Source: an uncultured Candidatus Melainabacteria bacterium
GTDB taxonomy: Bacteria > Cyanobacteriota > Vampirovibrionia > Gastranaerophilales > Gastranaerophilaceae
Assembly: GCA_949398305.1 (NCBI GenBank)
Contig: CASLVD010000001.1
Span: 17,568 to 81,567, forward strand
DNA length: 64,000 nucleotides
Reading direction: 5' to 3'
Shown here: positions 49,857 through 59,055 of the stretch, in pieces
How positions within the stretch are numbered: the stretch's first letter is position 1
Layout: every line of letters starts with the position of its first letter
The notes under the pieces: generated by a model
What the model was told of the DNA's origin: nothing
Database searches by the model: none
What the model saw: only the letters and a program-made list of their open reading frames with translations
Program-made: the position numbers and the translations under genes

Positions 49857-51374
49857 TTATCTTGCTCTGTAATGACCTTTTACATATGATCCGTCACTTT
49901 TGTAATACGGTTCAACATAGACTGCTGTAGAAGATTCTATAGCAGAACGAAGCTCACTTCTTGACGGTGCGCCGATAGGAGTATTTATTTGTGCAAAGAT
50001 TTCCGGTTCATAATCGGTAAATTCTTTAGTTGAAAAATCACCGATTTCTTCTGCTGCGAAAATTCTGTTGCTGCCGGAATGAGGGTTTTTATATCCTGCA
50101 AAGTTGTTTTCCTCAACCCGGGCATTTAATACAGGAGAAGAATTGTTTTTTAGAAGATAATCGTTTATACTATTGTTAGCTAGAAGTTCTGGGATAGAAC
50201 GTGTACCATTCCCAGATGCAATATTTTGGAATGGTTTACTGTCTTCCAAAAGCTTCTTAGCACTTTTATTTTGTGCTTCGTGTTTTTCAAGAAATGGTTT
50301 CAATTCATCAGGTATAAGCAGATCATTCATTTTGGAATTAACTGCGGTATTAAATGTTGCAATCTGAGGAGCTAACCTTTGAGATGGGTTGTGCTTTAAC
50401 AAATAATCGTTTATACTATCAGTAGCTAGAAGTTCTGAAATAGAAGGCGCAGAAAAGCTACCATTTTCAGAAGAAATATTATTGGATGGTGTCAAGTCTC
50501 CTAAATGCTTCCTAGCTTTTTTACCTTGAGGAATAGCTGTTGTTAACCAATTACGAGTTACTCCACCTAATCGAAAATCTGGATTTATTGCAAGCTTTTG
50601 GTTCGTAGATATAATGTTTTTTGTATCTGGATGTAAATCACTTCCTTTGGTAACTAAGCCATTCTCAATTGTATTTGGAATAGAATTAACAAATTCAGTG
50701 ACATTGAATTTGTTTTGTGGAGCACGACGCTCTAATGCGTGTGCTAAACCATAATTAGAAGTACCCCAAGGAATATCAAATTTACCAACTCCTGGCTTAT
50801 TATATACATTCGGAACAAAACCTCTCTGGTTTTCCATCAGTGTGTCAATTGCCTTTTGCGGGTCGCCGCTTGCTTTTTGCCAGGGGATTCCCCAATATTG
50901 GCGCATTTGATTTATTCCTTCAGTATTTACTTTACGGGCAAGGTTTTCACCTTTTGCTATAGCACTGCCAAGCAATCCGCCTGATAAAAACCCTGATTGA
51001 GCTTGTTTTGCAGCAGATTTTATAGGATTTTCACCTTTCATCAACCCTTCGCCTGCGCCATACATACCACTGCCAAGTGCTCCGCCTATCGCACCGGCTG
51101 CAGTATCTGTTGTTAATTTCCTGCCTACTGTCTTTTGCACAACCTTTGGAATAACACGTTTGGCAACCTGACCGCTGACGCCGCCAAACGGAATTGCAGC
51201 TGAACCTATCTCTAGTGCAGCTCCTAAAATTTGTTTATTCCTGTAGTCTTTGTACTCTTTATCAACATTCTGACGATAAGTATCGTCTGCCTGCTGAATT
51301 AATTTTACCTTCTGTTCTCGTGTCAAACTAGGGTCTTTTAATTTTTCATTAAGACCTTTAAAAAATTCATCCAT
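49857..51374 (-). CDS. putative polymorphic-toxin/phage-type protein with PBECR-like nuclease domain and SINDYLLK repeats
   Basis: Gly-rich hydrophobic region, YGLAHALERRAPQNKFNVTEFVNSIPNTIENGLVTKG...NWLTTAIP (resembles phage Barnase-EndoU-ColicinE5/RelE-like nuclease domains), two ELLAxxSINDYLLKxN repeats. Confidence 0.45.
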   Translation of the reverse strand: MDEFFKGLNEKLKDPSLTREQKVKLIQQADDTYRQNVDKEYKDYRNKQILGAALEIGSAAIPFGGVSGQVAKRVIPKVVQKTVGRKLTTDTAAGAIGGALGSGMYGAGEGLMKGENPIKSAAKQAQSGFLSGGLLGSAIAKGENLARKVNTEGINQMRQYWGIPWQKASGDPQKAIDTLMENQRGFVPNVYNKPGVGKFDIPWGTSNYGLAHALERRAPQNKFNVTEFVNSIPNTIENGLVTKGSDLHPDTKNIISTNQKLAINPDFRLGGVTRNWLTTAIPQGKKARKHLGDLTPSNNISSENGSFSAPSISELLATDSINDYLLKHNPSQRLAPQIATFNTAVNSKMNDLLIPDELKPFLEKHEAQNKSAKKLLEDSKPFQNIASGNGTRSIPELLANNSINDYLLKNNSSPVLNARVEENNFAGYKNPHSGSNRIFAAEEIGDFSTKEFTDYEPEIFAQINTPIGAPSRSELRSAIESSTAVYVEPYYKSDGSYVKGHYRAR

Positions 51375-51485
51375 AAATTATACCTTTCTAAGGCATAATC
51401 TGTTGTGTGTGCTGATTTTGGAAAGCTCAAGTTTAGTTATAATAACAGATTTTTTAACTTTTGTCAATGGTTGTATTAAAATGGT

Positions 51486-51701
51486 CTACGAAACTAAATG
51501 TTTATAGGGATTGTGTTTTAATAGATAATCGTTTATACTGTTGTTAATTCCCAAGTCTGGTAAGGGAAGGTGCTGCTTACCGGAGTGATTACCCTCTAAG
51601 GTTAGTCCTCCAAGGGTAGCTTGGGTTAAATAAAAGATACCATTAGAGCTAGTACCTTCCATTTTTGAAGGAGTGCCTTGACTAATGGTATCTTTTTGCA
51701 A
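51486..51701 (-). other. short ORF/remnant carrying a third SINDYLLKHNP module plus a hairpin
   Basis: LGINNSINDYLLKHNPYKHLVS; stem GATACCATTAG...CTAATGGTATC. Confidence 0.45.
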
Positions 51702-51709
51702 GATAAATT

Positions 51710-52993
51710 TTATCCCGGGATTTTTACGCAGAATTCGGTACGAACATTTTCTTCGCTTGTTACGATAATTTCCCCACCGTGAGCTTCCGCGATTTGCTGT
51801 GACAGGTAAAGCCCTAGTCCTGTACCGACTTTGCGAAGTTTCTTTGCAGCTGAATAATATTTATTAAATATCATTTTTATTTCGGTTTCAGAAATCCCTT
51901 GACCGTAATCAATTATTGAAATTGTTGTGAAATTTTGAATTTTTCCGATTTTTACATCAATCGGCTTTTTGGTGTTACTGTGGTCAATTGCATTTGATAT
52001 AAGGTTTTTTATGACACGGCGAAGCTGGGTCGGATCGGCATCTATTGATAGATTGTTTTTACCTGCTTCAAAATTTATTGTGATTTTTGAATCGTTTGCA
52101 ATTGGCTGCATTTCATTTACTATTTCATTTATAAACCAGTTTAAATTAACAGATTCTTTTAATAGTTTAATCCCTTGTTCTTTTAATTTGTAGGTTTCAA
52201 GAAGGATTTGAACCAGTTCAAGAAGGCTGTTATTTGAAGTTTTCATGTTATCAAGTGCAAATTTTTGTTTATCGGAAATTTCTCCGAATTTGTTTGCCAA
52301 AAACAGGTCAATCATATTTGATGCCGCAACAATAGGGACTTTCAAATCGTGGGTAAGTGTTGCAACAAAATCTTCTTTTAGGGTTTCAATTTCTTTTTCT
52401 GTTGTTATATCTTTGATAATCAGGACAAAACGTTTTTTCTCTAAGGATGACAAGGCTTGAGAACTTATTATGAAATTATTTGTCGGGGTGTGTTTTATGA
52501 AGATTTCAATGTTATTAAGTGCCGAAATCTCAAAATTTTCATCTTTCACGGGTTGAATAAATTCAAAGACGTTTTTGCCGACAATATCTTTTCCTTTTAC
52601 TCCGAACCATTTTAAGATTTTCGGGGTGGCGCGGAGAATGTCAAAGTTTTCGTTAATAATTAAAATCCCGTCAGAGAGCGAATTAATTACAGATTCCAGA
52701 AGCTTATTCTGGCGCATCAGTTCTGCTTGATATTCAATAATCATTTTTTCGCGGTCGTTTAAGGTTTCGACCATTCTGTTAATACTGTCTGTTACATTTT
52801 GATAGGTCGGGTGTTCTATTTTTTCGATTTTTGTCGACAGGTTTCCATAGCGGATTGAATCTACGGTTGTTGTAACTTTTCCGAGGTAGTCGTTAATCTT
52901 TGACCAGCGTTTATTTGTCTTTCTTGTTATGAAAAACAGGCAGATAAATACAATGATAACGCATATATTAATTACATAAAAATATGAAAACAT
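51710..52993 (-). CDS. PAS-domain sensor histidine kinase
   Basis: HAMP-like region, DGILIINENFDILRATPKILKWFG (PAS), FVATLTHDLKVPIVAASNMI (HisKA), NLISNAIDHS, GTGLGLYLSQQIAEAHGGEI (HATPase). Confidence 0.93.
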   Translation of the reverse strand: MFSYFYVINICVIIVFICLFFITRKTNKRWSKINDYLGKVTTTVDSIRYGNLSTKIEKIEHPTYQNVTDSINRMVETLNDREKMIIEYQAELMRQNKLLESVINSLSDGILIINENFDILRATPKILKWFGVKGKDIVGKNVFEFIQPVKDENFEISALNNIEIFIKHTPTNNFIISSQALSSLEKKRFVLIIKDITTEKEIETLKEDFVATLTHDLKVPIVAASNMIDLFLANKFGEISDKQKFALDNMKTSNNSLLELVQILLETYKLKEQGIKLLKESVNLNWFINEIVNEMQPIANDSKITINFEAGKNNLSIDADPTQLRRVIKNLISNAIDHSNTKKPIDVKIGKIQNFTTISIIDYGQGISETEIKMIFNKYYSAAKKLRKVGTGLGLYLSQQIAEAHGGEIIVTSEENVRTEFCVKIPG

Positions 52994-53097
52994 TTATTAC
53001 TTTTTTACTCTCACTACTTAAAAAGTTTTACTAATTATGTTATAATTATACCAAATAGCAACGGGTTTGTTAATAGGTTAGGAATAAAATCAATCAT

Positions 53098-53580
53098 ATG
53101 TCAGAAATAAAACTGCCAAATTCAATAAAAATGGTTATTACAGATTTTGATGGTGTGGTAACCGATAATTGTGTTTACGTTAATGAAGACTTTACAATGA
53201 GCCGTAAGCTTAATTTTAAGGATGTTATGGGGTTTTCTATCCTGAAGAAAAACGGGTATGAAATTGCAATTATTTCCGGTGAGAAAAATTCTGCGATTGA
53301 AATTATGGCAAGAAAATTTAATATAAAAGAGATTCATCAAAATATAAGAATTAAAATTGATGTTTTGAAATCTATTGTTGAGCACTATGGTTTATCTGAT
53401 GAAGAATTTGTTTATATTGGGGATGATATAAACGATTTGGATTGTTTGAAATTTGCAAAGTATAAAATTACCGTTCCGCACGCGACTGAAAAGGTTAAAG
53501 CCGTAGAAGGAATACAAATAACAAAAAATGCAGCAGGAAATGGTGCATTTAGAGAGGTGGCAGATTGTCTGGCTGGATAA
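53098..53580 (+). CDS. HAD-family KdsC-like phosphatase
   Basis: MVITDFDGVVTDNCVYVNEDF, AIISGEKNSAIEIMARKFNIKEIHQNI, YIGDDINDLDCL. Confidence 0.88.
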   Translation: MSEIKLPNSIKMVITDFDGVVTDNCVYVNEDFTMSRKLNFKDVMGFSILKKNGYEIAIISGEKNSAIEIMARKFNIKEIHQNIRIKIDVLKSIVEHYGLSDEEFVYIGDDINDLDCLKFAKYKITVPHATEKVKAVEGIQITKNAAGNGAFREVADCLAG

Positions 53581-55049
53581 AAAATGTTGTTGATAAAATA
53601 AAAGATTTAAGCGTATCTGTTGATTCTTATAAAAAGGATTCGATAATTCAATCGCTTCCTGTTATTGCTATTGTTAATAAGGCGAAAAAACTTATTGATA
53701 AAAAAATGTATGATGAAGCCGAAAAGGTTTTAAAACGAGGGTTGGATATTGCAGACGATGCGCTTTTATATAAATATCTGGGCAAAATCTATGAAACCCA
53801 ATATAAATTTCAGGAAGCTGTCGAGTATTATGATTGTTCTGCAAAAATAAATCCGCAGGATAAAGAAATATGGCTTCGTCTTGGTATGAGCCAGCTTAAT
53901 AATAAAATGATTGAGGAAGCTATTATTTCGTTTGAAAAAGCGAATAAAATTACTCCGCTTAATACCGATGTTCAAACAGGCTGGGGTATGGCTTTGATGA
54001 AGCAGAAAAAATACGCTTTAGCACGTGATAAATTTTTAAATGCAACAAAAATAAGCAAATATAATTTTACGGCAATTTTGCTGTCTGCGATTATGGAGAT
54101 TCGTTTGTGTGATTATGAATCTGCTGAGATGAAATTGAAGTTTTTGGCAAAAGTTGCACCAAATGAAAGCAGTACTTATGAGTATGCGAATTTAAAACTT
54201 CTTAAATCAGATTATCGTGCGGCGGAAAAATATGCTAAAAAATCTATAGAAATCAATGCCCAAATGCTTCCTTCATATTTTGTTTTAGGAGAAGTTTATT
54301 CACTTCAAAAAAATCTTGAAATGACAGAAAAGATATTTTCTAAAGCTTTAGAAAACGATCTTGACGGTGAAAATCTTCACTTTGAATGGGGAAAGGCTTA
54401 TGTAAGATTTTTTGATTATGCAAAAGCCAAAGAACATTTTTTGATTTCACTTGAAAAATGTCCTGTCTATCTTGATGCAAAAATTGGTCTTGCCCTTATG
54501 AATGCTTATGAAGGAGATTTTTCACTGCTTGGTGAACTTAAAGAAAAAAATGGTGAAAATGTTTATATACAAGAATCAATTGGGCTTGAACGTTTTGCAG
54601 CAGGCAAGTTTGAAGATGCTGTAGAAAGTTTTAAAAAAGCATTAAGAACTGATAAAAAACAAACTTATAACTATTTGAACCTTGCAAGGGTTTATCAAAA
54701 ATTAGAAAATAAAGACAAAACAAGAGAATATTTTGAAAAATTTATCCGCGAAAATTCTGAATATTTTGAAGGATTTTTAGAGTATGCAAAGTGGCTGATC
54801 GAAATTGATGATATTGCCGATGCTCAAAGAAAACTAAGAAAAGCAGATAAATTAAATTGTAACAATGTTGAAGTTTTAAATTTACTGTTTTATACTTCAT
54901 ACAGGCTTGTCAAGGACAATATTTGTGAATATAATATAAAGGAAGCAATTTCGATTGCAGATAAAGTGAAGTCTTTCGGAGATTTTGAATACGAACCCCA
55001 AAGAACCGAGCTTGAGAACTTATTAACAGATATACAGGGAAGAAATTAA
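53565..55049 (+). CDS. tetratricopeptide-repeat protein
   Basis: Multiple TPR units, e.g. ALLYKYLGKIYETQYKFQEAVEYYDCSAKINPQDKEIWLRLGMSQLNNKMIEEAIISFEKANKITPLN. Confidence 0.9.
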   Translation: MSGWIKNVVDKIKDLSVSVDSYKKDSIIQSLPVIAIVNKAKKLIDKKMYDEAEKVLKRGLDIADDALLYKYLGKIYETQYKFQEAVEYYDCSAKINPQDKEIWLRLGMSQLNNKMIEEAIISFEKANKITPLNTDVQTGWGMALMKQKKYALARDKFLNATKISKYNFTAILLSAIMEIRLCDYESAEMKLKFLAKVAPNESSTYEYANLKLLKSDYRAAEKYAKKSIEINAQMLPSYFVLGEVYSLQKNLEMTEKIFSKALENDLDGENLHFEWGKAYVRFFDYAKAKEHFLISLEKCPVYLDAKIGLALMNAYEGDFSLLGELKEKNGENVYIQESIGLERFAAGKFEDAVESFKKALRTDKKQTYNYLNLARVYQKLENKDKTREYFEKFIRENSEYFEGFLEYAKWLIEIDDIADAQRKLRKADKLNCNNVEVLNLLFYTSYRLVKDNICEYNIKEAISIADKVKSFGDFEYEPQRTELENLLTDIQGRN

Positions 55050-55050
55050 A

Positions 55051-56316
55051 TTGAAAAAGGTAATAGTACAAAAGTTTGGCGGAACATCGGTTGCTGATAC
55101 CGATAAGATAAAAAATGTGGCTCAAACCGTAATAAGAGAAAAAAACAACGGTAATGATGTCGTAGTAGTAGTTTCAGCTATGGGACATACAACAGATCAT
55201 CTTGTTAAAATGGCGCGTGATTTGAACCCTAATCCTTCAGCACGTGAAATGGATATGCTTTTATCAACAGGTGAATGTGTATCTATCGCGCTTTTAACAA
55301 TGGCAATTCAAGCTCAAGGTTATAATGCTGTTAGCTTTAATGCTATGCAAATTGGTATTTTAACAGAAAATGTCCATTCAAAGGCTAGAATTGTAGATAT
55401 TAAAACCGATAAATTGAAAAAGAATTTAGATGCAGGTAATATTATTGTTGTTGCCGGATTTCAAGGCGTAACTGAAGATGGTGAAATTACAACTTTAGGC
55501 CGTGGAGGATCTGATACTTCTGCTGTTGCATTAGCTGCTGCATTAAACGCTGAAAGATGTGATATTTATACAGATGTTGAAGGTGTTTATACCACAGACC
55601 CGAGAGTTGTTCCAAATGCTTCAAGGCTTGATATTATTTCTTATGAAGAAATGCTTGAATTGGCTCACGCCGGTGCTAATGTACTTCATCCGAGAAGCGT
55701 TGAAACCGCAAAACAATATGCTGTGCCGTTAAGGGTTCGCAGCAGTTTTAAATTAGATAATATGGGAACTTTAATTGTAGGAGTTGAAAAAATGGAAATA
55801 AATAAACCCGTAGCCGGAGTTGCGGCTGATTCGTCACAAGTAAGAATTGTTGTTTGCGATGTTCCGGATACACCGGGGGAAGCTGCTACACTATTTGGGT
55901 GTCTTGCAGATGAAAATATTTCTGTAGATATGATTATTCAGTCTTATGCAAGAAAAGCATCACAAACAAATGATATTGCGTTTACTATCAATAAAGAAGA
56001 TTTAGCTAAAACCATTGAAATTTTAGATGTAGTAAAAACAAAACTTGGCGCAGCAGATGTTAAAATTGATGAAAATATTGCAAAGATTTCAATTATCGGT
56101 GCAGGCATGATTGACAGACCCGGTATAGCTTCAACTATGTTCAAAACATTAGCGCAGTCAGGAATTAATATCAGAATGATTTCAACATCTGAAATTAAAA
56201 TCAGTTGTTTAATTAATAAAGAGGATGCGCAAAAAGCTGTAAAAGCATTACATGATGTATTTAAACTCGGCTGTGATGAGATTGCCGATGTTAAAGGTAC
56301 ATTACCGGATGTTTAA
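55051..56316 (+). CDS. lysC: aspartate kinase
   Basis: VIVQKFGGTSVADTDKIKNVAQ, TTLGRGGSDTSAVALAAAL, EGVYTTDPRVVPNA, tandem ACT domains; TTG start. Confidence 0.95.
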   Translation: MKKVIVQKFGGTSVADTDKIKNVAQTVIREKNNGNDVVVVVSAMGHTTDHLVKMARDLNPNPSAREMDMLLSTGECVSIALLTMAIQAQGYNAVSFNAMQIGILTENVHSKARIVDIKTDKLKKNLDAGNIIVVAGFQGVTEDGEITTLGRGGSDTSAVALAAALNAERCDIYTDVEGVYTTDPRVVPNASRLDIISYEEMLELAHAGANVLHPRSVETAKQYAVPLRVRSSFKLDNMGTLIVGVEKMEINKPVAGVAADSSQVRIVVCDVPDTPGEAATLFGCLADENISVDMIIQSYARKASQTNDIAFTINKEDLAKTIEILDVVKTKLGAADVKIDENIAKISIIGAGMIDRPGIASTMFKTLAQSGINIRMISTSEIKISCLINKEDAQKAVKALHDVFKLGCDEIADVKGTLPDV

Positions 56317-56335
56317 AAAATATAAAATAAACTTT

Positions 56336-56369
56336 TAAAAGAACAGAATTGTAAAGTTCTGTTCTTTTT
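56336..56369. terminator. rho-independent terminator after lysC
   Basis: AGAACAGAAttgtaaagTTCTGTTCTTTTT. Confidence 0.8.
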
Positions 56370-56428
56370 AGTAGCAAAAAATATTTTGTTTGTATTATTA
56401 TAAATATGTAATCGGGGTTTTGTGCATC

Positions 56429-57841
56429 ATGGTAAATTTAATTTCAGATAGTGTAGTAAACAGTGCAGGCAGAGGCAGTAACAGTAGTTTTGTTACTTTA
56501 ATGCTTGATAGACCGCAGAAGTCACAGGCATCAGCACCTGTAAAAAATGAAAATAAAGTGAAAAAGTATGCGCTTCCGGCAGGATTGTTAACCGGCGGCG
56601 GAATATTATTGTATTTGGGACTTAGAAGACCTGGGAAAAATAAATTATTTAATACTCATATTAAAAACCAAATTTTTAATATGGAAAAGAAAGTTCATGA
56701 ATTTACTGCATTTGTAAGAACTTCAGTTGAAGATATAGCAGGGGAAAGTTCAAATTATATTACTAACTATAAGGCTGCTCATCATATAAATCCTATTGAA
56801 TATTCAAGCAGGTTAAAAGTTTTCCGCCGTCCTGAAAAACTTGCCGAAGCACAGGATTTGTCTTTTGAAGCAATCTCAAACCATACGAATTTTGGAATGG
56901 AAGATATGAGTGAATTTTCATCTGTCTTTAACAGACTTAAGGGCGCAGCTGAAGAACAAATCGTAAATAAAAAACGTCTTGTAAAATCTGCAATAAGTGA
57001 AAATGTTCATATTACACTGCCAAAAGCTGAAAAATACTCAGATATGGTCGAAGCCGGAGAAAATCATCTTATTACAATGCAAAATTCACTATCTTCACAA
57101 CTGGATGTAATTCAAAAAACACGTATTGAAAATGCTGTAAGATCTCAACACGGGCAAATGGCACAGGCAATTACAGAATCTCGTAAATTGCAAAACTTAG
57201 CAAAAGAAAATATAATTAATACTTCATTCTATCAGGCTAAGAAACTTCTTAATCTGCCGGATGATTTTGGACCTTCTTATCTTAAAATTCCTCAGTTATC
57301 AGATTTTGACGGCCGCTTAGATTCTATCGAATTGAAACCGATTACTGTTCCGCCAAGATTAAAAGAAATTTATGATGACAATAATTATTTTAAATTGGCT
57401 ATAGAAAATGATTTTACAGATTTATCCGAAAATGATATGTTAAAAATTTTCTATTCAATCTCTCCTGATGAAAATTTAAAAGATTTAGGGTATTTAATTG
57501 ACAGGCTTCGTCTAAGACAAGCTATTTTAAAAACAAAAAATGGTGATAAGAAATCTGTTTATGATGTTATTATTCCAAAGCTTGAATATCTGTCTGCAAG
57601 ATTGCACGAATTTGGAAATAGGGATTTATTTACAAGATGCAGTGTGGATTTTGATTCCATGAATGTAACTGAACGCAGTGATGTTTTACGTCATATATAT
57701 AATACAGCATCAAGATTAGGATATGAAAGTATTGCAGATATGGATTCTGCTCTGGCAAAAGAAAGCTCTAATTATAGAACATTAAATATAAGAAATTACA
57801 TGAAAATTTTCAAAGATAATCCTGATATTTATTTCTTTTAA
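56429..57841 (+). CDS. hypothetical protein with one predicted TM segment
   Basis: ORF; KKYALPAGLLTGGGILLYLGL hydrophobic stretch. Confidence 0.55.
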   Translation: MVNLISDSVVNSAGRGSNSSFVTLMLDRPQKSQASAPVKNENKVKKYALPAGLLTGGGILLYLGLRRPGKNKLFNTHIKNQIFNMEKKVHEFTAFVRTSVEDIAGESSNYITNYKAAHHINPIEYSSRLKVFRRPEKLAEAQDLSFEAISNHTNFGMEDMSEFSSVFNRLKGAAEEQIVNKKRLVKSAISENVHITLPKAEKYSDMVEAGENHLITMQNSLSSQLDVIQKTRIENAVRSQHGQMAQAITESRKLQNLAKENIINTSFYQAKKLLNLPDDFGPSYLKIPQLSDFDGRLDSIELKPITVPPRLKEIYDDNNYFKLAIENDFTDLSENDMLKIFYSISPDENLKDLGYLIDRLRLRQAILKTKNGDKKSVYDVIIPKLEYLSARLHEFGNRDLFTRCSVDFDSMNVTERSDVLRHIYNTASRLGYESIADMDSALAKESSNYRTLNIRNYMKIFKDNPDIYFF

Positions 57842-58071
57842 TGGATATATTTTTCTGACGTATTGTATATAATATCAAGATTTATGTTTAGTGCTATGCA
57901 AATTTTTACTACAATTATTATTGTAGGGTTTGCTTTTTTGTTTTCTATCATGTTCAGATATTTGGTAGAAATTCCTATTTGCTCGGCAAGTTTTTCTTGT
58001 GAAATTCTCTTACGTAATCTTTCAATTCTTATGTTATCAGCTATTACTTCTAATATTTCTTTATCTTGCAT
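57838..58071 (-). CDS. XRE-family HTH transcriptional regulator
   Basis: IRIERLRKRISQEKLAEQIGISTKYLNMIENKKANPTIIIVVKICIALNINLDIIY. Confidence 0.85.
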   Translation of the reverse strand: MQDKEILEVIADNIRIERLRKRISQEKLAEQIGISTKYLNMIENKKANPTIIIVVKICIALNINLDIIYNTSEKYIH

Positions 58072-58161
58072 AATTCTATTGTAAAAAAATTAGCATATAT
58101 TTATTATCCATGATATTATAAATTTTAAGAAATATAGTTCATAAAATAAGGAGGTTATGTA

Positions 58162-58941
58162 ATGTTTAGCAAATATCTAAAAAAACAAGCATTTACTTTA
58201 GCAGAGGGTACTACGCACGTAGCTATGCCACCAGTATTTTCTAAAGCAGGTTTTACTTTAGCAGAGGTATTAATTACTCTTGGTATTATTGGTGTTGTTG
58301 CAGCTATGACAATACCAACATTGATTGCAAATACTAATGGTCAAAAATTTCGTACTCAGTTTAAGAAAACTCTTTCAACTTTGAATCAAGCCGGCAGAAT
58401 GTCGTTGGCTCAATATGATTATACATTTACTGATGCAGGTAGTATTGAAAAAGATTGTAAAACAGATAATCCGGAACAGGATATGACTTTTTGTGCTGTA
58501 ATTAACGGAACACTTAAGGGTACAACGTATGTAAGTTATCTCAATGATTTAAAAATTAATTCTAAAGGAAATAAATATAAAGCTACAGTAATGGGTTATG
58601 AAGAAAATTATTTTTCTCCTGCGTGGTTGTTAGCAGATGGTTCAATGTTTAGTATTTCAGGTTACGGACAAAATGCTAATATAAAAGATGGAGTATTTGG
58701 ATTTATTGATGTAAATGGTCCATCATTGCCGAATAAAGAAGTCACATGTACTAATGCGACTACGGTTTATCTGGGGGATTTTCACGGTGGTTGGGATCCT
58801 AAGGCATTAAATAAATTAGAGCCGTGTGTTGTTAAAAATGATGTTAATCATATGACAGATATTTTTCCTGTATTTATTTACGGTAATACTGTAGTTCCGG
58901 CATCAAATGCTGCACAGTATGTTTTGCAAAGTGCTAAATAA
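58162..58941 (+). CDS. type IV prepilin-like protein with duplicated FTLAE signal segment
   Basis: MFSKYLKKQAFTLAEGTTHVAMPPVFSKAGFTLAEVLITLGIIGVVAAMTIPTLIANT. Confidence 0.85.
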   Translation: MFSKYLKKQAFTLAEGTTHVAMPPVFSKAGFTLAEVLITLGIIGVVAAMTIPTLIANTNGQKFRTQFKKTLSTLNQAGRMSLAQYDYTFTDAGSIEKDCKTDNPEQDMTFCAVINGTLKGTTYVSYLNDLKINSKGNKYKATVMGYEENYFSPAWLLADGSMFSISGYGQNANIKDGVFGFIDVNGPSLPNKEVTCTNATTVYLGDFHGGWDPKALNKLEPCVVKNDVNHMTDIFPVFIYGNTVVPASNAAQYVLQSAK

Positions 58942-59055
58942 AATTTAAACATATATAACAATTAATTATAATTTGTTTTTGTAAAAACATGTTCATGATA
59001 GAATTTTAGTACAATTATCTAGAGAGATATTTTTACTAAAAGGAGAAAAAGAATT

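Noticed and set aside
51486-51701. T-box or other riboswitch in the hairpin-rich gap upstream of the toxin-like gene
   Set aside because: No T-box consensus; stem is explained by an intrinsic terminator and the rest by a duplicated coding module.
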